From Perognathus longimembris pacificus (Eukaryota > Chordata > Mammalia > Rodentia > Heteromyidae): a stretch of DNA of 64,000 bases. Numbering within the stretch: position 1 is the first letter of the stretch; every line of letters starts with the position of its first letter. Shown piece by piece: positions 1 through 12,163 of this stretch. Position numbers and translations under genes: made by a program. Location: NCBI RefSeq assembly GCF_023159225.1, contig NC_063166.1, forward strand, positions 73,100,575 to 73,164,574. Reading direction: 5' to 3'. A model generated the notes under the pieces. It had not been told where the DNA came from. It did no database searches and was given only the letters and a program-made list of their open reading frames with translations.

Positions 1-239
1 CTGGGAACAAATCTGCTTTCCTGTGCACTTGTTCATGTCACACCAGCATCTAGCCTCAGAGCAGCCTTCCTGATGCCACCAGCTCATTGTGACCTGCCAC
101 TTTTCCTCTCTGACTTGGTTTTCTCTCTCCATCTGCAAAGTAAAGGAAAAGTAAACGAGATGGTACATGTAAAGTACACACTTTGGTGCCTGACTTGTGA
201 TAGGTGCATACTAAATAGGGTTTAGAAAGAAGACAAACT
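1..239. other. 3' flank of MAFB, no feature seen
   Basis: I see no coding, RNA or repeat signature in this short stretch. Its last part may belong to the interspersed repeat that starts around 240. Confidence 0.5.
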
Positions 240-248
240 GGATTATTA

Positions 249-287
<39 letters not shown>

Positions 288-765
288 CACACCAGGACAT
301 GATAAATTATACAGGTCTCTAGGCATTCACACGCAGTGAGACCAAAGGAGATATTCTTAGGAGAGGAACACAAAGGTGGAATACCTCAGTGCATCTGATC
401 ATTTAAAATAATATTTATCTAAGTGAACTCTAGGAAATGGAAACAAGAGGGCTTTTTTTTCTTTGTTGCTGTTTCTGTTTTCTTTGCTTTTTGTCCTGGT
501 TGTTCACTTATCTGTCTTTGGGAGGATAGGGAGAGGCAGAGAAATGGAGGGACAAAGGGTGAACAAATGTGACCGTGGTACTTACTAGACCTTAGGCTGA
601 AAATGAACTCTACAACTTGTGGGTGGAGGCAGGAGAGAAAACCTGGGAGAGAGTGAGAGAAGGGGTGCCACTGTTCAAGAAGAAATGTGCTCTTTATCTG
701 ACCTATATAACTGTGATCCCCTCTGTACATCACCTTTGCAGTAACAATTTTTTTAAAAAATACAC
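240..765 (+). mobile_element. Interspersed repeat, probable LINE-1 3' end (copy 1)
   Basis: Collinear blocks are shared with the inverse complement of 22684-23372. Examples are gcattcacacgcagtgag (322), gatattcttaggagagga, gtgaactctaggaaatgg, ggtgggacaaa-like, aaatgaactctacaactt (601) and a 3' terminal block with ctgacctatataactgtg and cctctgtacatcacctt. The copy ends in an A/T-rich tail followed by a purine microsatellite. Two further 3'-end-only copies occur at 24529 and 39168. 3'-anchored, 5'-truncated copies with AATAAA-like tails behave as LINE-1 does. Assignment to LINE-1 is inference because no ORF2 sequence is present. Confidence 0.6.
251..292. repeat. (CA)n microsatellite
   Basis: About 21 CA units with one GC interruption. 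Comparison with the second copy of the surrounding interspersed repeat (minus strand, ending near 23372) suggests the tract grew inside that element. The other copy has only a short attatacctgg at the equivalent place. Confidence 0.95.
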
Positions 766-771
766 TAAAGA

Positions 772-1006
772 AACAAAGAGAGGAAGGGAGGAAGGGAAAG
801 AGGGAGGGAAGGAGGAAGGGAGGGAGGGAGGGAGGGAGGGAAGGGAAGGGAAGGGAAGGGAAGGGAAGGGAAGGGAAGGGAAAGGAAGGGAAAGAAAGGA
901 AAGGAAAGGAAAGGAAAGGAAAGGAAAGGAAAGGAAAGGAAAGGAAAGGAAATGAAAGGAAAGGAAAGGAAAGGAAAGGAAAGGAAAAAGGAAAGGAAAG
1001 GAAAGA
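772..1006. repeat. Purine microsatellite (GGGA)n-(GGGAA)n-(GGAAA)n
   Basis: About 235 bp of nearly pure purine on the plus strand. It passes from GGGA units to GGGAA units to GGAAA units and directly follows the tail of the upstream interspersed repeat. The open frames across it, such as lysine/glycine/glutamate-rich or (SFPFL)n proteins, are repeat artefacts. Confidence 0.95.
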
Positions 1007-2660
1007 CTCACAATCCCTTCCCTGGGCTTCTGCCAGGTCAAAGAACGTCACCAGAGGCTCTCTGGCTGCCTGGAGAGAGCAGAGTCCACCAGCCTTATCA
1101 GGCTGGCCTCCCTCTACCCTAGGCCTCTGGCCTCTGCCCACTTAGATCTGAGTTCCAGGACGTGTGCCACTTGATCTAGTGGCCCTGAGGCTCAATAGGT
1201 CCTCACAGCTGGCCTGGGGAGGAAGCAAGATATTCCTTTTGTGCCAATGGGACCATTCAAGGTTTTGTAACTTCTGTTTGCCTATGTGCTTTTATTCATT
1301 CACTTGCTTACCTCACACTTAAATGGGATGCTAATGAGATGGGACATTGTCTGAGGCTTGGGGCTAGGGGAAACTCCAGTAAACCAGATCTCCTTCTGTG
1401 TCCCCATTGCCACTCCAGATCTTGCAATGGGAAAGGTGGTGCCCATCTGAACTTTCTCAGCAATTTTTGTTTTCATGACAGAGTCTCATTAGGTAGGCCA
1501 GACTGGCCTGGCACTGGGATTTCAGGAAGACACCACACACTTAGCCCTCACTAATTTTAAGTCAGAGGGTTTACATTTACATTTTATACTGTGCCTTGAA
1601 AAATTAAAAATGGCGGTTAGGAGTTGAAGATCCTGAAACAAAACAGTTCCCAGTGAACCAAGTAATCAGAAGGGGTAGGTAGGGTAAAGAGAGGTGAGGG
1701 AGAACAATAGAACAGGTGAGATTTGAGATTCATTGTACTCATAAACGGGCACATGGAATTGAAACTCCTCGGGCCAACTACTTAAAAGATGATTAAAATA
1801 AAAATAAAAGCCAAACAGTTCCCAGGGGATGGACTATGGGGGAAAGGCAATCTGAGCCAACTTTGGAGATGTGGGCACTAATGATGGCACAGAGAAAACG
1901 AGGGTCATTGTCCCAGGCTAGAAGCTTAGAAGCCACCTGCCTAGCAAAATCATACCTGAGCAATTACTAAAAAGAAAGGATAAGGACAAAATTCAAAGTC
2001 TATTTTTTAACTGTAAAATAGAGATGGATCGTGACCCTAACAAGACAAAACACTAATGAGTTTTATTCAATCATCCCATTCATTCACTGGCCATCAGACC
2101 AACATCTTGTCTACCCACTTTGTAGCAGGTGCCTGGCAGGCCTTGTAGCCTCACCTGACAGTACAGAATAAAACATCCCATACCCTTAGGATACACAAGT
2201 TCTAGCTGAGAGACAGATGTTAAACTAACTGCTTGTATTGTCAAGTGAATATCTGTTCCTGGGACTTGGGAGGGAAGGGGGAGTGCTGGGGCAGAGCTGG
2301 GTTGTGAGGGCAGAGATCTGAGCCCCACCCAAGGCCCAGATAGAAAGTAGCCTGGCAGAGCCTGGCTCTGTGGAGAAGGTCAGCTGCGGACAGAGTGGCA
2401 AGCCCAGTGGAGAAGCTGGGAGCCCTGTTGATTTCAGCTGGCATCCTGACAGCAGCTTGGCTGTGCCCTGTTCCCAGGGGCAAGGGGAGGAGCTGGCCCA
2501 AGGCAGGAGAGGGCAGAAGAGCAATAAAAGCGTTTAATTAAAAGGAGGCAGCTTTTGAAGGAAAGGAGGGGAGCAGGCTAGTCTTCCTGATCAGTTACTG
2601 GGTGTCTAGTACTGCATGGTCTCTGTCGGGATCACCTTCCTAACCCTGTAAAGCAAGTGG
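1007..2660. other. Intergenic 3' flank, largely unique
   Basis: No gene recognised. A degenerate B1-like fragment lies at 1478-1550. The rest shows only short open frames and no recognisable repeat. Confidence 0.5.
1478..1550 (-). mobile_element. Degenerate B1/Alu-like SINE fragment
   Basis: The plus strand reads gacagagtctcattaggtag, then ccagactggcctggcactgg and an accacacac end. This resembles an inverted B1 core (gagtctc, then ccaggctggcctggaact, then a generic gccacca end). It is short and diverged, so the call is tentative. Confidence 0.35.
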
Positions 2661-2664
2661 CCCC

Positions 2665-2756
2665 AAGTAACAAAAGAGGAAACTGAGACTCAGCCCAGTG
2701 AAGCAACCTTCCTAAGGTAACCCTTGAAGTTGAAACCAGTGTGACTCCCAGAAGGC
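2665..2756 (-). mobile_element. MIR fragment
   Basis: aaaagaggaaactgagactc followed by a weak copy of the (cc)caaggt-type segment is the inverted MIR 3' signature (consensus gatgaggaaactgaggctca on the opposite strand). Confidence 0.6.
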
Positions 2757-4755
2757 ACTGCTGCCTCCCCTTATCTCCTTTCCCAGCAAAAATATGCCCA
2801 GATACTTGACATACATTATGATTGACAGGGAATGGTCCAGATGCAAGTCTACTGGAAAATGATGGAGACACTGTCTCCATCCAGGGACATGTCTTTCCTA
2901 CTTTGCAACCAGCAATGTTTATGTCTTTCTGAGCAATGGGATTCATTTGCCTTGAGAAATCCCTTGGACCTAAAAATTGACCTTTCCCTAACCCAGCCCC
3001 TCTTCTCACTGACTTCCAGGAGACCCACAGTCAACTTCCTTGGACCCCTCTCGACAGAGACTTCATTGAGGCCTCTTTTGCCTCAGTCTTTACTCATCTA
3101 CTTTGCTTTTATTTCCGCTCTCTCTCATTTTTATGTTATTTTGCTTTTTATTTGTTGTTTTTACATACTTTTTGCATAATCTGACCCACTCCGATAGAGA
3201 TTTGGCTTCATTAAAACTTCATCTTCAACTTCTAAAGCATCCTGTTTCATCACACACCTGCTTCATGGGCCCTTTCTTCAGAGCAGCTTTTTCTCTGGCT
3301 CTTCATACACAAGGTGGGATGAAGTTGCTTGCCCTGGCTCCTCATTTAAGCTCCTACCATAACCTGACTAGCACCCAGATACCAAAGCCTAGTCACTCAG
3401 GATGGTTGCTCAGCTCTGTCCTAGGAGCTGTGTGATGGGTGGGAGACCACAGCAGAAGCAGGGCTGCAGGTTTCTTCAGTCCAGAGCAATGCCAATCTCT
3501 TTATCCTAGCACCCAAGGCTCCCAGAGGATCGATGTGCAGCTACCCTTCCCGGATCCCTAGAGGACCCTTGCATATTAGGACATTTGACTGGCCCTCTTT
3601 GTGTTCTGGATGCTGCCTCAGTGGGTTTTCCCCTCAATACTTCTCCTCCTATCCCCTTTGTCTTTAGTAATGGCATACTGTCTACCTTCCTGATCATGTA
3701 CCGTAAGGTCCCCTTGGCTCTAACGTCCTTCCCAAAAGTCCAGATTCTAGGACGGGAGAGGGACTTTGGAACCTGGACCCAACTAGGTGTCTTGAGGCAA
3801 GAGAATGTAAGTGTAAACCCTCCTGCAGTCACTGAGCAGGAGGACCCAGGCTCATCTCTGTCCATGGGAGTATCCGCTCTCAGTCCCCCGAAAGGACTCC
3901 GTGGGCTACCCGGAGGTCAGTGAGGTCAGGAGTGTGACTGGGCTGAGCATGAGCAGGTGCTGAGTGTGGCGTGAATGCAGAATGGCTAGTGGTGTACAAA
4001 TTCTCACTAACCCACATTTATACTCCACTCTGAGAGGGGAGGACCTGACCAAGTCTTTTTGGCTCCCACAGGCATGGCTTTTCACCAGGGAAGAGCCTTT
4101 TTTTTTTGTGGCTATGCACACATGGTCTTCCAAGAGCTCATGTGGACAGGTACACGCATGTGCCATGATATGTCCGCAACAACTCACAGGAACACAAATG
4201 CCAAAAACAGCCTGTTACTGCCAGGTGAGAGGCCCAAGTCTGCAATGGAAGGACCCGGATGTTCTCTCTAGCAAGTTTGCATTGTAACTTTGGGACTGTG
4301 CCTCCCCCATAAAATGCTGGCACGCTGTCAGTCAAGGCTCCAGGGCCTGAGCATCTGGAGAAAGCCTGTGGGGGTGAGAATATTCGCACTCAGGGCTGAA
4401 ACTCCGTGTTAGTTCCTTTGCAGCTGTAAAATCCCACTTCCCAGGAGCTCCTGCTGGGGTATTGCACCCCGCCTTCCAGGGCTTTCCCTGCTAATCAGCG
4501 TTAGAAGGAGATCCTGGCCAGAGGAGAACCGGTTTGACCTGCTTGGTGGCCTCAGCAGCTGCAATGGGGAGTCTGGGTTTTCAAGGTAATTCCTTCTAGA
4601 TTGCTGCTGGGAGGATTTCCTGAGTTTGCACTCCTCCTTGGCAAGGCCTGGTCCTGGACACTGCGAGGGACCAGAAATGATTCAGACTGAGGAAGAATTC
4701 TGAGGAGACACAGGTATGCCCACTCATGTCAACCTTAGTCATTGTTGCCACCATT

Positions 4756-4757
<2 letters not shown>
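2757..4757. other. Intergenic 3' flank
   Basis: No gene, RNA or recognisable young repeat. A T-rich segment around 3090-3180 and an L2-like phrase around 3250-3400 are too weak to call. Confidence 0.45.

Positions 4758-4759
<2 letters not shown>

Positions 4760-4790
<31 letters not shown>
4760..4790. repeat. (AC)n microsatellite
   Basis: Fifteen uninterrupted AC units, preceded by unique sequence with no SINE next to it. Confidence 0.95.
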
Positions 4791-4793
<3 letters not shown>

Positions 4794-5199
4794 CCAGACA
4801 TCTCTGAAAGGCTCTTGCTGAAAAGATTCCTCCAGAAACCATAAATGGGTCAATAATTCACCATTTTATGAAAAGGCAAAGGTAGTTGGGGTTCGGAGAG
4901 GTGTCCTGACTTGCAAGGTGCCCTCAGCCAGAGAGGAGGGGCTGGGTTTCAACATCTGAATCTCCCGCCCCTCCAAGAAGATTTCAGGGAAGGAAGGAAG
5001 ATACCCTCCCCTAGGAGAGTAATTTCTGGAGATGACCTAAAAACACAAGAATTGTAAGCGGCAGCAGCAGGAAAAGCTCAGGAGCTATGGAGGCCAGTGA
5101 ACCCCAAGAGGGCACGCCTTTCACCCCAAATGTGGAGTGGAAAATGAAAGGGAAGGGGTTCGTGCCCCAGAACCTTGAAGGTTAAGCTAACAAATCAGG
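4791..5199. other. Intergenic, unique
   Basis: I see nothing recognisable in this stretch. Confidence 0.4.
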
Positions 5200-5318
5200 A
5201 ATTGGGTGCTAGTGACTCCCGTGCCTGCAATCCTAGCTACTTGGGAGGCTGAGATCTGAGGATTGAGGTTTAAAGCCAGCATGGGTAGGAAAATCCATGA
5301 GACTCTTATCTCCAATTA

Positions 5319-5320
<2 letters not shown>
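5200..5320 (+). mobile_element. B1-like SINE left half ending in (CA)n
   Basis: The 7SL-type core gcctgcaatcctagctactt, gggaggctgagatctgagga, then the family-specific middle gagactcttatctccaatta. The Geo-like right half is absent, and the element runs straight into the CA tract at 5321-5367. Confidence 0.8.

Positions 5321-5367
<47 letters not shown>
5321..5367. repeat. (CA)n microsatellite at SINE end
   Basis: About 23 CA units continuous with the 3' end of the B1-like SINE at 5200-5320. Confidence 0.95.
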
Positions 5368-5369
<2 letters not shown>

Positions 5370-5644
5370 ATCAGGAAAGTGTCCTAGAGGCAATGAGCAG
5401 CTATAGATGACTTCAGAGCACTGCCAGTTGCCAACCTCTCTGAAGAAAAAATAAATTAAGGAAGTAAGTAATTAAAAAGCAGTGTTCCCCCAAAGGAGCG
5501 CATACAGCTTAAGAGGAAGATCCCTGAGGAGTCACTCTCTTCAGAGTCAGAGCCCACAGAAGATAATCCCAGAAACAATTTTTAGCAAGTTACAAATTTG
5601 CTCTACATCTCCCATCTGGACTCAGAAAAAAAAAAAAGGTTGAA

Positions 5645-5892
5645 AACAGACTCTACATTCGGATTGCCAGGACTTGAATTCCAGTACTATATTGCCACTT
5701 ACAAGCTGTGCATCTTTAGGACACTTGCTTAGCCTCTCTGTCTCTCTCTCTCTCTTTCTCTCTCCTCCCTCTCTCTTCTTTCTCTCTCCTCTTCCCCTCA
5801 CCCCCATTGGTTATTGTGAGGGTTTTGCAAGTTAGTGATTGTAAAGCATTTACAATAGTACCAGGCAAGTAGCAAGTATCTGTCAAATAAAG
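5645..5892 (+). mobile_element. MIR split by a CT-rich tract
   Basis: The MIR-like body includes ccacttacaagctgtgcatc and gacacttgcttagcctctct. A (TC)n-rich stretch of about 65 bp (5738-5802) follows, then the MIR 3' part with ttattgtgagggttttgcaa and tagtaccaggcaagtagcaa. The CT tract grew at the cctctctg step of the element. Confidence 0.65.
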
Positions 5893-7162
5893 ATCTTTGA
5901 ATCCACAGTCCTAATCTACCAAAAATGCAAACAGGATGGGTGACACTGTTGAAGAGGGTGACATTGATCAAGAGGTACTGTATTCACAAACTGCTTTGTT
6001 GAATGGCACCCCCTCCTTACAACTACTTAAAAATAAAATAATTTTAAGAAGACATAGAACATTTTATGATCTTGAGAGAGTGGGAGAGAGAGGGAGAGAA
6101 CAGGACAACCCTGATTGAGTGTTTGTAAAGATCTCTTAATAGATGCATTAATAGTCATAGGGTCCATTGCTATCTATAAACCATGCCTTTAGTAATATAC
6201 CCTAGAATTTTCTGGCTCATTCATCCACAGAATGAATCTATGACCTATCAATAATCCCATGCATCTACATTTTGAAAGCTGGACTTTGGGGCACTTTGGT
6301 GTTCTGTGATCCTTTCTTGCCTCATGCAAACAGGGGTGGGGGGGGGCAGGGGCGGTGGTTACCACCAAGGGATGCAGCAGAGTCATCCTTTTCAGAGATC
6401 TCAAATAGAAAAAAAAAAAAAAAGAAGAAGAAGGTTTTTAGACACATGATACCTACAGTCCACATGATACATAACTATCCCACACTTCAAGGTGACCCTG
6501 CTGTTCTGGAAGGAGGCACTGTGGACAGGCCAACAAGCAGGCAAATCTGGGTCCTTTTCAGAAGTCATCTGAAGGCCAGAGAATCCTCCAGGGGCCTCTG
6601 CACTTAGCTTCTGCCCTTCTACCTTCCCCAAGTCACCAGGGTTTGATTGAGCTCAGCGAGTGCCAAAAGCACTGTTTAGGCAGAACTGAAATCAGGAGCA
6701 TTGCTCTCCTCTGGGGTAAAGGCAGACCAATGCTGTTGATTTGCAAACAGAGCAGTGACTTGATTAGAGGTAAGGTTCTGAAAAAGGATCTCGCAGTGGG
6801 GAGACTTTCTTCTCAGCTCAGAAAGCAATTGGTTGGGGGGGGGGGGGAGTTTCGCTGTTTTTTGGTTTGTTTTTTTTGCCTGAAGTTAGAGCTGGAAGAA
6901 GGATTCATTGGGGGAGGGGACAGAGGGAAAATATAAGGGATGCTGCTTACCTGTGAGCCCTCAAAATCCCCAAGAGACCTTTCTCTCATCACCCCTTCGT
7001 CCGCTTGTATCAGACATCAGTCTCTCTCTCTCTTCACAGACATCAGAGTGTGTCCCACAGTGCACTCTAATAAGGTATGAGATTTCAGAGGACAGTGCAC
7101 AAACCTATTTTCTAAACATTTTTAGTAATATGTATTCTTAAAGAGTTCTGCCAAACAGGATG
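5893..7162. other. Intergenic, unique with homopolymer runs
   Basis: No gene recognised. There is an A-rich tract at 6408-6432 and a G13 run at 6835-6847. Confidence 0.45.
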
Positions 7163-7250
7163 GATAGATGTGACAGATGACAGATAGATGATAGATAGAT
7201 AATAGATAGATAGATAGATAGATAATAAATTGATGATTGATAGATGACAG
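7163..7250. repeat. (GATA)n-type microsatellite
   Basis: Imperfect GATA/GATGATA array with several GATA or TAGA units. It is a potential cluster of GATA motifs but most likely only a simple repeat. Confidence 0.9.
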
Positions 7251-7324
7251 AAGGCCTGACCTCAATCCTAGACTTTCATTGACGTCACCTTTTCCTCTTT
7301 AAGTACATTTTATTCAGCATATTT

Positions 7325-7850
7325 TCATTCAACCAGCTATGAGGTTATTTTGGTCCTACTAAGTGTTAGGTACCATTCATGCTGCTAAGGTACATTTGTG
7401 AACAAAACAATTATCAGACCCTGACCTCACAGAGTTTGTATGTTGGAAGGTAGAAGTGTAAACTGAGAAACAAATGAATAAAGAATCCAGTATTCTAAGG
7501 TAATTAGTGCTATGGAAATAGAGAAGGGAGAGAAAAAGGAATGGAAAGACAAGAGTAAAGAGGAATCACACAGGCCAGGGGCCAAGAGCTATACTGGAGG
7601 AGGAAGAACAGATAAAAATCCATGGTCAGAATGACCTGGTGGAGCAGATGAGATATGAGCAGGCACAGGAAGTAGGAGAGGGAGTTGGCAACAGGATTGC
7701 TTGGGGAAAGGGGTTCAGCCAGAGGAAGCAGCTCCCGCCCATGACTTCAACAAGAGTAGTAACCAGTATGATCCAGAAATAGCAAGGCAGCCTGTATGGT
7801 TGGACAAGAAGGAGATGAGAACTCAGAGAAAGTCAGGAAGACCACAGAAG
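7325..7850 (-). mobile_element. L2 LINE 3' fragment
   Basis: The plus strand carries the inverted L2 signature: tactaagtgttaggtaccat, tttgtgaacaaaacaattat, then gaccctgacctcacagagtt, then a diverged stretch ending gaactcagagaaagtcagga. The order and wording match the complement of the L2 3' end. Confidence 0.6.
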
Positions 7851-8019
7851 CCCTGATCACTTATCTGAAAGTGAATGGACACTGAATAAAACTTAAAATC
7901 CATATTCTCAGTGGCATGAGCCACATTTCAAAGGCTCAATGGCCACTCAGCATCAGGGCTACCTAATTGGATGGCATGAAGACAGACAATGTCTGTCGTC
8001 ACAGAAATGTCCACTGGAT

Positions 8020-8365
8020 GGATGATGCTTTTCTAGAATGTTTCCTGCTACCCATTAGACTGGGATCATTTCTATTCAGACTTTCGTTGCATCCATTCAA
8101 ACATCACTTCCCCCACAAAGCCATCCTTGGCTGTTCCGTCTCCTGTGCAGCTTCATTGTCCTGTAACAGACAATGTTGTAGCAGGCATCTTTTTTTTTTG
8201 ACACTGTATGCTCATCAATGGGCCCTGTGGGACCATTAGACTGCAAACTCCTCGAAGTCTGAGATGGTTTCTGCCTTTGCTGCTTTTGCTCGTGGCTGGA
8301 CTGTCATTCCCTTAGAACAACACGTGGCACATGAAAAACCCCACCATACATATTTGCTTGGTGGT
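8020..8365 (+). mobile_element. L2 LINE 3' fragment
   Basis: Direct L2 3' wording: catccattcaaacatcactt, then cacaaagccatccttggctg, actgcaaactcctcgaagtc and aacaacacgtggcacatgaa. Together with the inverted copy just upstream it shows how old this flank is. Confidence 0.65.
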
Positions 8366-8984
8366 TGCACACGCTGTTTTAGGCAGCAGTGAGACTAGAA
8401 ACAGATTCCTCAAAGCAGCTGTGGACTCTGCCATCCAGTGGGCACCCGCCACCATACCGATGAAGGAGAGAATCTGGGGGAGCTAGAGGCCCCATTGCAC
8501 CAAACCTGGACTCCACCAGAACCCCACCTTATTCTGGCAACCCCACCATCCCTTCCCACCCAGGCCTTAGGTGCTATCTCTGCAGAATGTCTTCCTGAGT
8601 CTCACAAAGTCACTAAATGCCTCCCCCCTCTTCCTCCACCCCAAGTCCTTCCAACCTCAGCAGCCCTGAAACACTTCCTCCTGCTGCTTGGAGAGGAAGG
8701 TTGGCAACAGGGATTAACCTTAGCCCCATGGAGAGCACCATGGGCTCCAACACATTTGTATCTCCATCACAGAGCTCATCCTGGACCACACAGCCCCCAA
8801 GCTGACAGGTAGCACACAGCAGTGGCGTGATTTACAGGAGCTTGTGGGGAGAGGGTTCTGTCTCCCACTTTGAGAGCTTGAGTGCTTCGTATAAATATTT
8901 ATGGGAGTCTAGAGACTCCATTAACTCTGCCGGTGCCACATCTTGCTTGGTAGTGCTGATATATAGATGGGTGTGAAGGCCAGT
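8366..8984. other. Intergenic, unique
   Basis: C-rich in part (8480-8690). No gene or repeat recognised. Confidence 0.4.
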
Positions 8985-9290
8985 GTTCACTTACACACAC
9001 GTGTGCATGTGAGCCTGTACACATGTACAGGGGGCTGCTATACATTTTGCAAGCTCACGTAAGCATATGTGATCAATGGCTTTGATATGGGTGTACACCC
9101 ACAGAGTTGTGAGCAGTGTGTGTGACTCTGTAAAGACTCTGCACATGTGTGGACATGGGTACATGCCTGTGGTGGTTACCTATAGCACATATGTAAACCC
9201 AGATAATGAACACACATGGATTCTGTGCTGGAACATGTGTGCTCATGCATAACCACATCTGTGTAGTATGTAAGTGGGAATTTGTACATG
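8985..9290. repeat. Degenerate TG/CA-rich block
   Basis: About 300 bp dense in short acacacacgtgtgc, gtacacatgtac and acatgtgtg motifs. It includes self-complementary words such as gtacacatgtac but has no fixed period. It looks like an eroded CA/TG array. Confidence 0.55.
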
Positions 9291-12163
9291 TGTGTTCACT
9301 GGCTCGGCCCGTCTGAGAAACAAAAGCATATCCACATACAGATTCAAAGCTTAGATCATCCTCAAAACAGCTTCTGCTCGCTCGTGGATGTGTCCATCAA
9401 GATCACCTCGCCTGCAGGCTGCTTCTGCTAGGAACACTCAGCCATTCTGGGCCATCGATTAGAAAGTTCAATTGAGAGCTGATGGAGGGGGAAGGGGCCT
9501 CTCATTCATTCCAAGCAGCACCAAAGCAAGGCAACAGTGCCCCCCACCCTTTCCACCTGCACACTCTTCTGCAAAGTGAAATGAATGCCTGCTGAGCTCC
9601 CACAGGCCATCACAATGCCCGGCTGCATCCCCAAGTCCCCAGGGTTTTGTCCTGCCCACCCTTGCATACTTCACCTCAACTCACAGGTTTCAGATAAAAG
9701 TAGTGGATTGGTATTTGGTGGCAAAAATACAAATTTGCACGTGAGTTAGCTAGGTGTTTACATTTCATATCCTCTACTGGGTCCTCCCAAGCAAAAGACA
9801 GACAGGTTTTTGCTGATCCACCCTGACCTACAGGAATCGGCCCACACTCAGAAAGAACTAAGAGAAATGTCCAAAGGATGCTAATCCTGGGTTTAGCCAC
9901 ATCTCTTCAACGCTGTACCATGCCTGGCTCTTGTCTATGAAAAGGCACAGGGCACCAGGCCCCTGCTCCCAGGACACAAAGTAGGGCAGGGGCCAAGCCC
10001 TGCATTGGGAAGCGTAGGCCTGCTCTGCCCCCGCGGGACTGTCCAGAACTGACTTCTTGCCAGTGACTCCCCAGAGCCAATCATGTGTAGGGCTCAGGGA
10101 CCTGTAAACTGGCAGAGTCTGGGCAGCCACAGTGACAGAAGAGAAGAAACAAGGAATCTTGGAAATGAGCCAAGCACCAGCCTGAATCTGAGGTAGTCAT
10201 AGAGCAGGACCAATGTCCAACCTCACATTCCAAATGCAGAGATGGGCACACTCTCTAGCCTTCCACCCCTATTCAATTATTCGGAAAAGTCCAAGCCCTG
10301 GTAAGATGATCAGAGCTTCAAAAAGGGGGGGGGGGGTGAACCAAACCACAACAACATAAATATTGGATTTGTAGACCTTAGTTCCTTTCTCATGCCATAA
10401 GCAACTAGCTTGCTTCTTCCAGAAAGTTCCAGCCTTCCTCCTACTGTCTCTGTAGCTGCCCTTCCAGTCCCAATATGTCATCCGGTCTTTTTATACAAAG
10501 AAAACAGAATTTGTAATGACAGGGCTGTCATTACATGAAAGTAACTTCACATGCAACAATGCTGAGAAGCCACAGAACCAAATGCTGCTTTGGAGCAAAT
10601 CCTTATTATTAATTTAGGTGGGTTTTTTTTTTGGGGGGGGGGGTATTGGAGAAAGCAACTTTCCTTGGTATTTAATTTCTTCCAAGTAAGAACTTGGAAG
10701 AAAACTCTGATCTTCTTACCTAACTTCATCATTGAAGAAAACATGTGTAGGAGGATGGAGGAAAAGTATTAAGAAGTGAAAAGCACCAAAACTCACATAG
10801 AACAGGTAAAGATACCTGGATGGAGGCAAAGGGACCCCTAGGATGTAAGAGAGGTCTTGGGAGGGGGGGCAAGGTGTGTGGAAAGAGATCTTCCCATGAT
10901 CTGGACACCTGCTCTGGGCTGGTGGGAAGGATGGCTTTCTAGCTTTTTCTTCAAAAGGGGGCTAGCGCTCCCACCTTGTCAGTGCTGTGATGGCCGCTTC
11001 CCCAGCTGGCCCCGTATGCTATGGACACGGGACATTCCCTCCAGTGAGGCAGCATTGTTTTCCCAGTGTGCTGTGCCAGGCACAGTGCTGAGCAGCATTT
11101 CTAACCAGACTAGCTTCTTCGCAGAGGACTGTGGCTGGTACAGATGCATTGCCTAGGGGATGCACTGCCAGGGACTTTTACTTTGGTGAGGGGAGATGCG
11201 GTCCTTTACATAACAAATCTACACCCAACTGTCTCTAGGACAGAAGGCCAGCTGGCTAGCCTGCATGCAGGCTGCTGGACCTGTTATACAGTTCAGGGTT
11301 TCCTTTCCAAAGATTGCAGGGCCCAGGATGGAGTTATGCATCTGAAAGCCTGCGAGAGAATGTTTTCAAAGTTAACCAGTGCTCTCCAGAGTCCCTACTG
11401 AGTAGGGAGGGGAGAAAAAGAAGGGTGGGCCATGCAAGGCAGAAGCTGTCGTCCAGGTCTCAGAGAAGGCCAAGTGCCCAGCCTGGGTGTCTCTCTGGTG
11501 TGGTTCCTGGACGATCTCACTGTATGTGTGGGTGCAGGAGGCCAAGGCAAGCACAAACTAGGGTGCTGGGTATGAAGGGAGGGCCACGGGAGCGACCAGA
11601 GCCCAGGGACAGATGGAAGTCTGATTGTCACAGGACCAGCCTCACCTACCCCAGAGATCTTTTGTTGTTGTTGCTGTTGTTGAGGTCTGTCCTGGGCCGC
11701 CAGCAGGACTCTGCTAGGGTCAGTCCCACACCACCCTGGCACTGGTGGCCGAATGGAAGCAGCGCACCGAGTGTGGGCAGAGCTGAGGCCGGGTCCCAGT
11801 GCCCGAGCTCCGTGGTGGCTCCGAGGGCTGCAGACAGACCTATCTCTCTCTCCATCCTCCCATTCCTCGGGCTTGCTTCAGCAACCGGGACCTGCTCTGC
11901 AAGCCCAAGTGTGCCAGTCAGCACTGGTAGAAAAGGCGCAAGAGAAAACAAAACAGAAGGAGACCATTTTCCGAAATGCAAAACATTAAGAAGAAAGGCT
12001 ACAAAGGAAGGAGAAATTGGGAGTGAGGGAGTGAAGAAAGAGGGAAGAGAGAGAGTAGAAGATGGAGTGGGGAGAAGAGACTGGAGGAAGAGGAGGAAGA
12101 GGGGTGGAGGGGAGGGAAGGAGAAAGGGAAAGGGAAAAGGAAGAGAGAAAAAAAGATAGGGTT
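9291..12163. other. Intergenic 3' flank, largely unique
   Basis: No gene recognised. Homopolymers include G12 at 10325-10336 and an abutting T10-G11 pair at 10623-10643. There is a short (TTG)n at 11660-11682, and purine-rich DNA rises from 12000 toward the GGAA array. Confidence 0.45.

Noticed and set aside
419..1141. 240-codon minus-strand open frame with (LSFPF)n
   Set aside because: A translation of the GGGAA/GGAAA array and a LINE-like repeat.
7163..7250. GATA motif cluster as an enhancer
   Set aside because: The motifs arise from a simple GATA microsatellite and lie in old L2-rich flank.
9001..9290. CRISPR-like or minisatellite array
   Set aside because: The acatgtg-type words have no fixed period, no direct repeats of equal length and no spacers. 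It is an eroded CA/TG block.
11314..12159. 281-codon plus-strand open frame
   Set aside because: No domain, a Lys/Arg/Gly-rich end from purine-rich DNA, and no promoter or splice context beyond chance.
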